Shown here piece after piece: positions 13,244 through 24,306 of a stretch of 64,000 bases of DNA. Below the pieces are notes generated by a model that was not told the origin of the DNA, did not search any database, and saw only the letters and a program-made list of their open reading frames with translations. The position numbers were made by a program, and so were the translations under genes. The stretch is from Hevea brasiliensis (lineage: Eukaryota; Streptophyta; Magnoliopsida; Malpighiales; Euphorbiaceae): assembly GCF_030052815.1 (NCBI RefSeq), contig NC_079493.1, forward strand, positions 57,517,191-57,581,190. Reading direction: 5' to 3'. How positions within the stretch are numbered: the first letter of the stretch is position 1; each line of letters starts with the position of its first letter.

Positions 13244-13955
13244 TAGGTATTGGAGACACAGCTAGGCAGCCCAGCAGACCTAGATCGGGTGAGACATCAG
13301 ATCCGCACACGAGTCCAAAGTCATTTGCACTGCACTGCATACATGGTAGGACTTAGGATATCTTGTATTTTGTACTTTTGTTGTATTTTTTAAATTCGGC
13401 GTTGTACTTTGTTGTAACACCCTCTGTAGCAACTCCGTACATTCTACTGTTCCGGTGACCAGTGTTGGTCCGGACAGCTACAACATCTGGAAAAATATTT
13501 AAACTAAAGTAAGTAACCATAATTAACTCAAATATTAATAAGAAAAATTTAGGAAAAATTTTAGAAATAAAATACAATCAAGTGAAATGAGCCGGTGCCC
13601 TAGCGATGGGTAACCTAGTGGGAAGTTGCGGTTCTCGCAACTAGGAGCCCTAGACCCGGGGAAAATTTCATAAAATAATTTTTGGGACTCCAGAGAAAGG
13701 TCATTGAGGTTCCTATGGCATTAGAATGCTGAGAAAATATTTAGAAAAAATTTTCAATCAGTACAGACAATTTTGGCCCGTTAAGCCAAACAGAGGGCAT
13801 TTTGGTCATTTCGTCTTCAGAGATGATTTTTGGCCGACTTGTCCAGTTAAGTAAATAATTATTATGACATTAAATGTGAATAAAAATTACTAAAAATTAA
13901 ATTGAAAATGAGTAGAGATGAAAAGAAAAGAAAATGAAAGAAAATACTTAATAAT

Positions 13956-14026
13956 AACATCAAATGATGTCATTAAAACCTATCCACCAATCACAATTAA
14001 GCACCACTTAAATTAACCTATTAAAA
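13956..14026 (+). promoter_or_regulatory. U3 promoter module of 5' LTR A
   Basis: A partial palindrome of the TGACATC...GATGTCA type is followed by CCAAT (13987-13991) and a TATA-like TATTAAAA (14019-14026). The same order occurs in the 3' LTR (palindrome 21832-21855, intact) and in LTRs C and A'. TGACATCA resembles bZIP half-sites. Transcription would start near 14050. Confidence 0.5.
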
Positions 14027-15760
14027 AGGATAATTGAGACAAAGAAAAACAAAAGCCATCTGCTCTTCCTCACCCAAAACCCAGACATTACACTCTCTCC
14101 CAAACCCATTCCTCCATGGAAGCTTAATGGAAGCTTGAGACAACCCACCAAATCACCTTGAAACCAAAACCTTGCTTCACTAAAAATTGATTTTGCAACT
14201 TGAACAACCTGTAGCCAGCAAAAAGAAGAAGGAAGAAGGGAGTTTTGGAGACTTGGAAAAGTTAGCAAAAGAGGTTAGTGCCCAATTCATTCTCTCTCTC
14301 ACTCAATTCATGTTTAAGGACATGATTTAAGTTGAAATTGTAAGTTTAATGCATAAATTGAACTTTGAGAACTTGGAGACTTGAACAAAATTAGGGTTTC
14401 CTCATGAAATGGTATATGAACATTATAATGGTCAATTAGTGACCATTTGAATGTGTGTGAGGAGGGAATAAGGTGAGTTGAGGCTTGGCATTTGTGTATG
14501 GGTGGGCTGCCCATGGTGACCTACAAAATTGGACATGAGTCCAGCAGGTTTGGGCAGCCATAACTTGAATTGTAGAGGTTCAATTGGTGTTTGGCCAATT
14601 TTACATGAAACTAGACACATAATGGCACAACTTTGGTGTAGAAACCATGCCCATAAGACCAAAACAAGTGGACCAAAAGCTTGCCCCAATCCGGGTGACA
14701 TGTAGTCTGTTTCTATAGAATGACCAAATGAACAGTATTTGGTCATTTAGCCATAACTCAGTGTAGAATGGTCCAATTGACTTGAAATTTTACCCACAAC
14801 AAGCTGAGATATAGACCAACAACTTTCATGAAGCAACCTAACCCAAATTATGACCAGAACCTATTCAACAAGTGAGTTGAAGTCACTATTCACTGCACTG
14901 TAGATATGGTCAGTCCAGAAAAATTTCAATCTGGCCAGTTGTGGTTTTTGGACCATACCTTGAGCTACAAAACTCCAAATGGAGTGATTCAAAAAAGTAA
15001 ATTCAACTAGAAAAAATAAGGAACAACTTTCATGTTTATCATTTTTCCAAATTCCCACTGCAAGTATGACTAATGGAACAGTAAAAATAAGGTATGAAAA
15101 CTGAAAATTTTGCTCCATTAACTTTAAGCTTATAAATGGTATTGGCAACCAATACAAACAAATTTTGAATACAAAATGTGGTATACTGAGAGTATTAAAA
15201 CCAATGTACCTATTTTCTATGCAAAAGTCAACATTTTGGTTGACTAATGAAGTGAATAGTAACACCAAAACTTGAAATTCAAAAATTGTGAAATTTAAAA
15301 GTGTGAAATGCCCTAGTATACCTAATAAGATTGGTTTGGATAGCTTGGCATGCCAATAGGGTTCAATTAGCAGTACTGCACATGGCATTATGCCATTCTG
15401 TGATTTCATGGCTTTTAGCCATTCTGACATTGTGTTGAGACTTGGCCTTGTGCCTAATGTTATTACAGCTTATTAGCTGTTCTGTTGCACACCGAGAGAT
15501 ACATATGTGACCGATGGTGTGATGGCCTGAGGTACTTGATACCCAGTGCCAGTTTACCCGTTTATCCAGTCCAGTCGTCTAGTATAGGTTACTTGGGCAA
15601 CCAAAATAAAAGTGGATAAATTTAATGAAATAATGAATATAACAAATACAAAATAAGTAAGTCTACAAATACTAAACAAAAATTTATTTGCAATGAGACA
15701 TCAATACATTCACTGCATATTTATTTTTTGTTATTTCTTTTTATTTTATTATTGGCACCA

Positions 15761-15798
15761 CTAAGCATTATTGATTAGCGCATTGCTTTTGCCACGCG
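15761..15798 (+). other. Tandem hairpin pair in 5' LTR A
   Basis: Hairpin 1 CTAAGCA...GATTAG has lost one pair here but is intact in the 3' LTR (23641-23678). Hairpin 2 is CGCATTGC/GCCACGCG around TTTT. TAGGT follows directly. Confidence 0.6.
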
Positions 15799-16429
15799 TA
15801 GGTTCTAGAGATACTGACCGAGAGCCCAGTAGACCACAGACTGGGTGAGACCTCCTGCAGCTCTGCATAGTATCCGTGTCACCTCACCGTCATAGTGCAT
15901 TGGTAGGACACTAGGTTTTATTTTGATATTTTGTAATTAAATTTTATTTTCTTATATGTAATTGAAACTTATGTAATGTATTTTGGTATTAATTTAAATA
16001 GTAGAAAATGTGTTTATGAATGAAAAAGTGAACATTTATTTATGACTTTTACATGATTATCATATGAGATAAATGATTGAGAAATGGAAATGTTGTTGAA
16101 AAACATATTGAGATTTTGTTGATGAAATGGAGTTTGGGATTGATTGAAAATATTGGAAGTGTTTTTCACAGGTTCCAAAGAACTGTTTTCTCTACTTTTA
16201 GCCGGTACTTTGTCAGATTTTCTATAAAATTTACGGAACCTCAAATAAATTTATGATTTCAATAAATGATTGAAATGAATTATATTTCACAAATTATACT
16301 CCATAACTATGAAAAAAAAAATAAATTAGGAAGAATAAAAATAATTGAATTAAAATAGAGTGTTCCGGTACACTGTGTGGCATATCTTGCTCGGCTACAC
16401 TGTAGACGGGTAAGGGGTGTCACATTTAG

Positions 16430-16441
16430 TGGTATCAGAGC
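16430..16441 (+). other. Primer-binding site of chromovirus A
   Basis: TGGTATCAGAGC, complementary to the 3' end of initiator tRNA-Met, lies five bases after the LTR end. It would prime minus-strand DNA synthesis. Confidence 0.92.
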
Positions 16442-16545
16442 ACGGTTTAGGCATTTCTGGGCCTAGATTGAGTCCACACCATGCATTGCATTTGTAAGAG
16501 TCGAGGTGACACTAATGCAGATCTGTTGTCTTTGTTAAACAGGAT

Positions 16546-17760
16546 ATGGACCCTTCATCTCAGAGGGCAGTTGAGGAGGAAGTGGAGAGTCATGCTCCAC
16601 CTACAGTAGCTGAGACTGGGGGTAGGGGAGAACCTGCTCCACCAGCTCCATCAGAGCCTGCTCAACCTCCACAGGCCGTGTTCCAGCAAATGGCCGAATT
16701 CTTCAAACAAATGACTGGGGTAATACCACCGCCACCACCACCTCTACAACCGAAATCACACCTAGAAAGATTGAGAAAATTTGGAGCAGTGGACTTCTTT
16801 GGCAAGAGAGAAGATGATTCTATTACAGCCGAAAATTGGTTGAACAGAACAGGCAGAGTTTTAAAACAACTCCACCGCACTCCAGAGCAAAACCTAAAAG
16901 CTGCCATATCTCTGTTATAAGATGATGCATATGAATGGTGGGATACGGTGTCCAGTGAAGTACAACCAGAAGTAATAACCTGGGACTTCTTCCTCTCCGA
17001 ATTCAAGAAGAAATGTGTGGGTAGTGTATACCTAGAAGAGAGAAGAAGGGAATTCATTAATCTGAGGCAGAGACAGTTGGCAGTGGCCGAGTATGAAAAG
17101 GAATTTGTCAGATTGAGCCGCTATGGGAGGGAGATAGTCCCTAATGAAGCTGAAAGGTGTAAGAGATTTGAAGAGGGATTAAATGACAACATAAAGATTA
17201 TGATCACTGCCTTGGGAATCACAGACTTCACCAAATTAGTGAAAGCTGCTATAAAAGTTGAAAAGGTTAGAATAAGTGAGCAGACCAGAAGAGAGAGACA
17301 GCAAAAGAGGGGCCCGGGTTAGTCTAGCTCATCTCCTGCTCCTGGGAAGAAGTTCAAAGGTCCACCTGCACAGAGTTCAGGTCAACCACAAGGTCAGGGT
17401 CAATCCCAGGGACCCAGGCCACAGTTTACCCCTAGGAGAGGTCAGTGCACACCATCAGTGGGCAGCTCTCCAGGGATGGGGTTCAGGGGACCAGCCCCAG
17501 CATCTTCTGCATGTCCACATTGTCTGAAGTGGCATAAGGGGGAGTATTGGAGAGTGACTGGTGCCTGCTTAAGGTGTGGGTCGACAGAGCATCAACTGAG
17601 GAACTGTCCACGCAGAACTACTACAGCTGCTCCAACACAAGCAGACAGACCTGCTCTTGCACCACAAAGAGGTAGGAAATCTGGCAAATCTGAGGCAGTG
17701 GGACCATCACAGAGGCCTGCATCTAAGCCAGCAGAGAGGCTTGAGGGCAGACCACCTGCC
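16546..17760 (+). pseudogene. gag: gag of chromovirus A (two in-frame stops)
   Basis: Gag forms the particle that packages element RNA. The frame opens MDPSSQRAVEEEVES and has a proline-rich N-terminus (PPPPPPLQP near residue 67). A retrotrans_gag-like helical domain follows, with FGAVDFFGKREDD, AENWL and YEWWD-like segments. The CCHC zinc knuckle [14 protein letters not shown] is at 17566-17607. Stops at 16918 (TAA) and 17320 (TAG) interrupt an otherwise single frame, and each is explained by one C-to-T change. The ATG at 16546 is the first in frame and lies four bases after a good splice acceptor. Gag and pol share one frame as far as 19110, as expected for a single-polyprotein chromovirus. 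The end given is approximate. Confidence 0.88.
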
Positions 17761-19113
17761 AAAGCCTATGCCATGAGAGCTCAGGAGGAGCAAGATGCCC
17801 CGGACGTCATCAGGGGTACGTTCTCCCTCTACAATACATCTGCGCATGCATTGGTGGATCCAGGATCCACTCATTCATACATCTGCATCAACCTACCCGT
17901 AGAAAGGGGGATACTAGTAGGGGAGAGTGACCAAGACATTCTGGTCACTAATCTGTTGGGCCATAGTGTAGTGGTGAACAAAGTGTACAAGAGTTGCCCG
18001 TTAAGGAGTCAGGGGTATGAATTCTTAGCAGACCTAATTGAGTTGCCTTTCCATGAGTTTGACGTGATTTTGGGAATGGACTGGTTGTCACGTCATCAGG
18101 CAATGGTTGATTGTAAATTGAAGAGAATTTCTTTGAAAACTCCTGGGGGTAATGAGATTACAGTTGTGGGGGAAAGGACAGATTTCTTGTCCAATGTCAT
18201 CTCAGCCACAGTTGCAAGAAGAATGATGAGAAAAGGCTGTGAATCTTACCTAGCACACGCGGTTGATACTAGGCAAGTTAAGCCAAACCTGAGTGATATA
18301 CCCACAGTAAGAGACTTCCCAGATGTGTTTCCTAAAGAATTGCCTGGTTTGCCACCAAAAAGGGAAGTTGAATTTGCTATTGAGATACTGTCGGGTACAA
18401 CACCAATCTCTATTGCTCCTTATAGGATGGCACCCACAGAATTGAAGGAACTGAAAATCCAATTACAAGAGTTACTGGATAAGGGGTTCATACGCCCCAG
18501 TGTGTCACCATGGGGAGCTCCATTGCTGTTTATAAAGAAGAAAGATGGGACTTTGAGGTTATGCATCGATTACCGGCAGTTGAATAAAGTAACAGTGAAG
18601 AATAAGTATCCGTTGCCTAAAATTGATGATCTGTTTGATCAGTTGAAGGGAGCAGGAATATTGTCCAAAATTGATCTCAGATCAGGGTATCATCAATTGA
18701 AGGTGAAGGATGCAGATGTGCCAAAGACTGCATTCAGGACCCGATATGGGCATTATGAGTTCCTGGTGATGCCTTTTGGCCTAACAAATGCACCAGCGGC
18801 ATTCATGGACCTTATGAACCGTATCTTCCATCCATACCTAGATCAGTTCATAGTGGTCTTTATTGATGATATTTTGGTGTATTCCAAGACCAGGGAAGAA
18901 CATGATGAGCATTGGAGAATTGTTTTGCAAACCCTGAGAGAAATGAAGCTGTATGCTAAGTTGTCCAAGTGTGACTTCTGGTTGAATGAGATTGCATTCC
19001 TTGGACACATAGTGTCAGCTGATGGGATTAGGGTGGATCCCAAGATAATAGAAGCAGTGATGGAATGGAAGCCTCCCAGAAATACAACTGAGGTCAGAAG
19101 TTTCTTGGGGTAG
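17761..19113 (+). pseudogene. pol: Protease and reverse transcriptase of chromovirus A
   Basis: The protease active-site region reads [12 protein letters not shown] at about 17850, with DPG where a D-S/T-G triad is usual. As I recall, related plant elements also carry DPG, so this may be a lineage trait. [10 protein letters not shown] follows near 18060. Reverse transcriptase starts around [11 protein letters not shown] (18420) and includes [59 protein letters not shown] and the catalytic FIDD box near 18861, then FLGHIVS. The frame ends at TAG 19111 inside the conserved EVRSFLG segment, where one base is missing. Coding similarity continues at once in another frame. The RT core is intact up to there. 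Confidence 0.92.
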
Positions 19114-19929
19114 CTGGGTATTACAGGAGATTTGTGAAGGGATTTTCCTTAATAGCTGCTCCAATGACCAAGTTGTTACATAAGAATGTCAGATTTGACT
19201 GGAATGACAAGTGTCAGACCAGTTTTGAGAAGTTGAAGGCTATGTTGACAGAGGCACCAGTGTTAACACAGCCAGTGTCAGGAAAGGACTTTGTGGTCTA
19301 CAGTGATGCCTCTCATAATGGGTTAGGGTGTGTATTGATGCATGAGGGGAAGGTGGTCGCTTATGCTTCCAGGCAGCTAAGGCCACATGAACAGAATTAC
19401 CCTACCTATGATCTAGAGCTTGCAGCAATTATCTTTGCACTGAAGATATGGAGGCACTACTTGTATGGTGAAAAGTGCTACATTTACACAGACCACAAAA
19501 GCTTGAAATACTTGCCAACCCAAAAAGAGCTCAACCTTAGACAGAGGCGATGGATTGAGTTCCTGAAGGACTATGATTGTGTAATTGACTACCATCCTGG
19601 GAAGACAAATGTAGTTGCTGATGCTTTAAGCAGAAAACCCATCACAGCTTTGAGATCATTGAATGCCCGTCTATCTTTGGTTAGAGATGGAGCTATTTTG
19701 GCTGAGTTACAAGTGAGGCCAAACCTGCTACAGCAGATTTTAGATGGGCAGAAGGTAGATGAGAAGCTAAAGGCTATTATGAGAAAAATCCTAGGAGGGA
19801 AAGAAACTGACTATGAAGTGAAAACAGATGGGTGTTTATACTACAAAGGAAGACTATGTGTACCAGATGATGGGGAATTGAAGGCCAGTATTCTAACAGA
19901 GGCACACACCAGTGTATATGCTATGCACC
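19113..19929 (+). pseudogene. pol: RNase H and start of integrase, chromovirus A
   Basis: This continues pol in a frame shifted relative to the protease and RT part. It begins [12 protein letters not shown] and includes the RT-RNase H connection ([15 protein letters not shown]). The RNase H catalytic pattern follows: [39 protein letters not shown] and VVADALSR. The integrase N-terminus follows and is interrupted by a 19-bp tandem duplication (19911-19948) that shifts the frame again. RNase H degrades the RNA strand of the RNA-DNA hybrid during reverse transcription. Each catalytic carboxylate position is present, so the domain itself was intact before the frameshifts. Confidence 0.9.
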
Positions 19930-19948
19930 AGTGTATATGCTATGCACC
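19911..19948 (+). repeat. 19-bp tandem duplication that breaks integrase
   Basis: The unit AGTGTATATGCTATGCACC occurs twice in direct succession (19911-19929 and 19930-19948). Nineteen is not a multiple of three, so the second copy moves the integrase into another frame. The coding sequence is otherwise continuous across it. Confidence 0.93.
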
Positions 19949-20439
19949 CAGGAAGTACAAAAATGTATCATGATCTGAAGCTTCAGTATTGGTGGCCTGG
20001 TATGAAGAAGGACGTAGCTGACTATGTGACTAAATGCTTGACATGTCAGCAAGTTAAGGCAGAACATCAAGTTCCATCAGGTTTGCTACAGCCTATACGC
20101 ATACCTGAATGGAAATGGGATCGGGTCACCATGGATTTTGTAAGTGTTCTACCTGTCACCCAAAAGAAACATGATGCAGTATGGGTGATAGTAGATAGAT
20201 TGACAAAGTCAGCACACTTTCTGCCAGTTAGGACTGACTACTCATTGCAGAAGTTAGCAGAATTGTATATCAGTGAGATAGTTAGACTGCATTTAATTCC
20301 ACTTTCCATCATATCTGATTGAGACCCAAGGTTTACATCGAGATTTTGGAAGAAGTTGCATGAATCCTTAGGTACATAACTCCACTTTAGCACATCTTTC
20401 CATCCTCAAACGAATGGGCAATCAGAAAGAGTAATCCAG
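19930..20439 (+). pseudogene. pol: Integrase N-terminal and core region, chromovirus A
   Basis: The frame after the duplication encodes [20 protein letters not shown] and KCLTCQQVKAEHQ, which carry the zinc-binding HHCC residues (second His and both Cys visible). The core region follows with WDRVTMDFVSVLP and VIVDRLTKSAHFLPV, containing the first catalytic Asp. A stop at 20320 (TGA) falls right after IISD, the second Asp position, and another stop lies near 20376. The conserved FHPQTNGQSERVIQ-like end is at 20400-20439. Integrase inserts element DNA into the host genome. Both stops fit single C-to-T changes. Confidence 0.88.
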
Positions 20440-20514
20440 TTAAACAATTGAAACCAATTAAACTAATACACATATTGAACTGAAATGGTAATAATAATGT
20501 GAAATATATGTTAG
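20440..20514 (+). other. 75-bp insertion in the integrase frame
   Basis: Seventy-five AT-rich bases separate codons that are adjacent in the homologous copy in element F (about 38561-38575). The insert holds in-frame stops (TGA within the first 15 bases) and is bordered by the dinucleotide AG on both sides. GT-AG splice ends do not fit without breaking the frame. Its origin is unknown: filler DNA from break repair or a tiny mobile element. Confidence 0.75.
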
Positions 20515-21225
20515 GTCCTTGAGGATATGCTAAGGAGTTGTGTCATTGAGTTGGAGGGAAGTTGGGATAGATACCTCCCACTAGCAGAATTTGCATACAA
20601 CAATAGCTACCAAGCTTGCATCCAAATGCCCCCGTATGAAGCACTGTATGGGAGGAAATGTAGAACTCCAGTGTGCTGGACTGAATTGGACGAAGACAAA
20701 CTAGTAGGGCCAAACTTGGTGAAACATACTGAGGAGAAAGTAAAACTAATCAAAGCCAATCTGAAAGTTGCCTCAGACAGACAAAAATCCTATGCCGACC
20801 TGAAGAGAAAAGAAATAGAATATGCGGTTGGCGACAAAGTATTCCTCAAGGTGTCACCGTGCAAGAAGGTACTGAGGTTTGGAAGAAAAGGTAAGTTGAG
20901 CCCTAGGTTTATTGGCCCATATGAAGTCATTGAACGTGTGGGACCAGTAGCCTACAGGCTAGCTTTACCACCAGAGCTGGACAAGATCCACAATGTGTTC
21001 CACGTGTCTATGCTAAGAAGATACCGTTCAGATCCTTCACATGTCATCTCCATGGAAGAAATTGAAGTACAACCGGATTTGACATATGAAGAAGAACCCA
21101 TACGGATCCTGGCTCGAGAAGTGAAAGAGTTGAGAAACAAGCAGATTCCACTGGTGAAAGTGCTTTGGAGGCACCATAACACCAAGGAGGCAACTTGGGA
21201 AAGTGAAGAGACGATGAGGCAATAG
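20515..21225 (+). pseudogene. pol: Integrase C-terminus with GPY module and chromodomain
   Basis: After the 75-bp insertion the frame reads LEDMLRSCVIELEGSWDRYL, the end of the integrase core including the region after the catalytic Glu. Then come AEFAYNNSYQ and YEALYGRKCRTP. The GPY/F module GPYEVIERVGPVAYRLALP is at about 20910-20970, followed by HNVFHVSMLRRY. The last 55 residues (YEEEPIRILAREVKEL..., KVLWRHHNTKEATWESEETM) fit a chromodomain, which in chromoviruses steers integration to heterochromatin. The natural stop is TAG at 21223. This part of pol has no stop or frameshift of its own. Confidence 0.93.
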
Positions 21226-21270
21226 TTCCCTCAACTGTTTGCATCAGGTAAATTTCGAGGACGAAATTTA

Positions 21271-21287
21271 AATTAGAGGGGAAGAGT
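21271..21287 (+). other. Polypurine tract of chromovirus A
   Basis: The purine-rich stretch AATTAGAGGGGAAGAGT lies directly upstream of the 3' LTR. It is the usual primer site for plus-strand DNA synthesis. Confidence 0.85.
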
Positions 21288-24200
21288 TGTAACACCCTCT
21301 CTGTAGCAACTCCGTACATTCTACTTTTCCGGTGACCAGTGTTGGTCCGGACAGCTAAAACGTCTGGAAAAATATTTAAACTAAAGTGAGGAACCATAAT
21401 TAACTCAAACATTAATAAGAAAAATTTAGGAAAAATTTTAGAAATAAAATACAATCAAGTTAAATGAGCCCGTGCCCTAGCGATGGGTAACCTAGTGGGA
21501 AGTTGCGGTTCTCGTAACTAGGAGCCCTAAACTCGGGGAAAAATTCATAAAATAATTTTTGGGACTCCTGAGAAAGGTTATTGAGGTTCCTATGGCATTA
21601 GAAAGGCAAGAAAATATTTAGAAAAATTTTTCAATCGGTACAGACAATTTTGGCCCGTTAAGCCAAACGGAGGAGGGCATTTTGGTCATTTCGTCTTCAA
21701 AAATGATTTTTGGCCGACTTTTCCAGTTAAGTAAATAATTATTATGACATAAAATGTGAATAAACATTACTAAAAATTAAATTGAAAATGAGTAGAGGTG
21801 AAAAGAAAAGAAAATGAAAGAAAATACCTAATAATGACATCATATGATGTCATTAAAAACCTATCCACCAATCACAATTAAGCACCACTTAAATTAACCT
21901 ATTAAAGAGGATAATTGAGACAAAGAAAAACAAAAGCCATCTGCTCTTCCTCACCCAAAAACCAGACGTTACACTCTCTCCAAACCCATTCCTCCATGGA
22001 AGCTTAATGGAAGCTTGAGACAACCCACCAAATCACCTTGAAACCACAACCTTGCTTCACTAAAAATTGATTTTGCAACTTGAACAACCTGTAGCCAGCA
22101 AAAAGAAGAAGGAAGAAGGGAGTTTTGGAGACTTGGAAAAGTTAGCAAAAGAGGTTAGTGCCCAATTTATTCTCTCTCTCACTCAATTCATGTTTAAGGA
22201 CATGATTTAAGTTGAAATTGTAAGTTTAATGCATAAATTGAACTTTGAGAACTTGGAGACTTGAACAAAATTAGGGTTTGCTCATGAAATGGTATATGAA
22301 CATTGTAATGGTCAATTAGTGACCATTTGAATGTGGGTGAGGAGGGAATAAGGTGAGTTGAGGCTTGGCATTTGTGTATGGGTGGGCTGCCCATGGTGAC
22401 CTCCAGAATTGGACATGAGTCCAGCAGGTTTGAGCAGCCATAACTTGAATTGTAGAGGTTCAATTGGTGTTTGGCCAATTGGACATGAAACTAGACACAT
22501 AATGGCACAACTTTGGTGAAGAAACCATGCCCATAAGACCAAACCAAGTGGACCAAAAGCTTGCCCCAATCCGGGTGACCTGCAGTCTGTTTCTGCAGAA
22601 TGACCAAATGAACAGTATTTGATCATTTGGCCATAACTCAGTGTAGAATGGTCCAATTGACCTGAAATTTTATCCACAATAAGCTGAGATATAGACCAAC
22701 AACTTTTATGAAGCAACCTAACCCAAATTATGACCAGAACCTATTCAACAAGTGAGTTGAAGTCACTGTTCACTACACTGTAGATATGGTCAGTCCAGAA
22801 AAATTGCAATCCGGCTAGTTGTGGTTTTTGGACCATAACTTGAGCTAAAAAACTCCAACTGGAGTCATTCAAAAAAGGAAATTCAACTAGATAAAATAAG
22901 AAACAACTTTCATGTTTATTATTTTTCCAAATTCCCACTGCAAAAATGACTAATGGAATAGTAAAAATAAGATATGAAAACTGAAAATTCTGCTCCATTA
23001 ACTTTAAGCTTAGAAATGGTATTGGCAACCAATACCAACAAATTTTGAATGCAAAATGTGGTATATTGAGAGTATTAAAACCAATGTACCTATTTTCTAT
23101 GCAAAAGTCAACATTTTGGTTGACTAATGAAGTGAATAGTAACGCCAAAACTTGAAATTCAAAAATTGGAAATTTAAAAGTGTGAAATGCCCTAGTATAC
23201 CTAACAAGATTGGTTTGGATAGCTTGGCATGCCAATAGGGTTCAGTTAGCAGTACTGCACATGGCATTATGCCATTCTATGATTTCATGGTTTTTAGCCA
23301 TTCTGACATTGTGTTGAGACTTGGCCTTGTGCCTAATGTTATTACAGCTTATTAGCTGTTCTGTTGCACACTGGGAGATACATATGTGACCGATGGTGTG
23401 ACGGCCCGAGGTACTTGATACCCAATGCCAGTTTACCCGTTTATCCAGTCCAGTCGTCCAGTATAGGTTACTTGGGCAACCAAAATAAAAGTGGATAAAT
23501 TTAATGAAATAATGAATATAACAAGTACAAAATAAGTAAGTCTACAAATACTCAACAAAAATTTATTTGCAATGAGACATCAATACATTCACTGCATATT
23601 TATTTTTCTGTTATTTCTTTTTATTTTATTATTGGGACCACTAAGCATTATTGCTTAGCGCGTTGCTTTTGCCACGCGTAGGTTCTGGAGATACTGACCG
23701 AGAGCCCAGTAGACCACAGACTGGGTGAGACCTCCTGCAGCTCTGCATAGTGTCCGTGTCACCTCACCGTCATCAGTGCATTGGTAGGACACTAGGTTTT
23801 ATTTTGATATTTTGTAATTAACTTTTATTTTCTCATATGTAATTGAAACTTATGTAATGTATTTTGGTATTAATGTAAATAATAGAAAATGTGTTTATGA
23901 ATGAAAAAGTGAACATTTATTTATGACTTTTACATGATTATCATATGAGATGAATAATTGAGAAATGGAAATGTTGTTGAAAAACATATTGAGAATTTGT
24001 TGATGAAATGGAGTTTGGGATTGATTGAAAATATTGGAAATGCTTTTCACAGGTTCCGAAGAACTGTTTTCTCCATTTTTAGCCGGTACTCTGCCGGATT
24101 TTCTATAAAATTTACGGAACCTCAAATAAATTTATGACTTCAATAAATGACTGAAATGAATTATATTTCACAAATTATACTCCATAACTATGAAAAAAAA

Positions 24201-24306
24201 AACTAAATTAGGAAGAATAAAAATAATTGAATTAAAATAGAGTGTTCCGGTACACTGTGTGGCATATCTTGCTCGGTTACACAATAGACGGGTAAGGGGT
24301 GTCACA
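21288..24306 (+). repeat. 3' LTR of chromovirus A
   Basis: It mirrors the 5' LTR with 3019 bp. The U3 palindrome is intact here: 24 bases at 21832-21855 with core TGACATCATATGATGTCA. Other landmarks are the 17-bp motif (21675-21691), donor-like GAG/GTTAGTG (22154), ACTCCAACTGGAGT (22852-22865) and a complete hairpin pair (23641-23678). Minus-strand ORFs in this interval also occur in the 5' LTR and are by-products of LTR sequence. Confidence 0.93.

Larger units (their letters stand above)
13413..16424 (+). repeat. 5' LTR of chromovirus A
   Basis: It runs from TGTAACACCC to GGGGTGTCACA. In order it holds the terminal box with TTCCGGTGACCAGTGTTGGT (about 13449), the motif GGGCATTTTGGTCATTT (13795-13811), a decayed palindrome (13956-13974), a CCAAT box (13987-13991), TATTAAAA (14019-14026), a splice-donor-like GAG/GTTAGTG (14274), the inverted repeat ACTCCAAATGGAGT (14972-14985), the hairpin pair (15761-15798) and a T-rich, TGTA-rich stretch (about 15915-15995) like a plant polyadenylation region. 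If TATA and poly(A) sites are right, the R region is unusually long, about 1.9 kb. ORFs on either strand here are not supported. Confidence 0.93.
14274..16542 (+). other. Candidate 2.27-kb leader intron of chromovirus A
   Basis: The donor GAG/GTTAGTG lies in the LTR downstream of the TATA-like box. The acceptor TTGTCTTTGTTAAACAG ends at 16542, four bases before the gag ATG at 16546, and a branch-point word CTAAT (16512-16516) sits 27 bases upstream. Splicing would remove most of the LTR leader and the PBS from a gag-pol mRNA. This is predicted from sequence only. Confidence 0.45.
13413..24306 (+). mobile_element. Chromovirus A (Ty3/gypsy), full structure, inactive
   Basis: The element has a 5' LTR (13413-16424), PBS (16430-16441), gag-pol (16546-21225), polypurine tract (about 21271-21287) and 3' LTR (21288-24306), all inside a perfect TSD TTTGT (13408-13412 and 24307-24311). 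Total length is 10.9 kb. The LTRs are 3012 and 3019 bp and differ at scattered sites, so it is not a very recent insertion. The integrase C-terminus carries a GPY module and a chromodomain, which places it among chromoviruses. The long LTRs and iMet PBS suggest the Tekay/Del lineage, which I infer and have not tested by phylogeny. Confidence 0.95.

Noticed and set aside
14861..15430. A 189-residue minus-strand ORF, repeated as a shorter form at 22741-23235
   Set aside because: Both copies lie in the two LTRs of chromovirus A and are the same LTR sequence read backwards. They have no domain, and the same region in other LTR families is not open.
20440..20514. The 75-bp integrase insert as a spliceosomal intron
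   Set aside because: Removing a GT-to-AG span leaves the frame shifted, and the frame-preserving boundaries do not have GT-AG ends.
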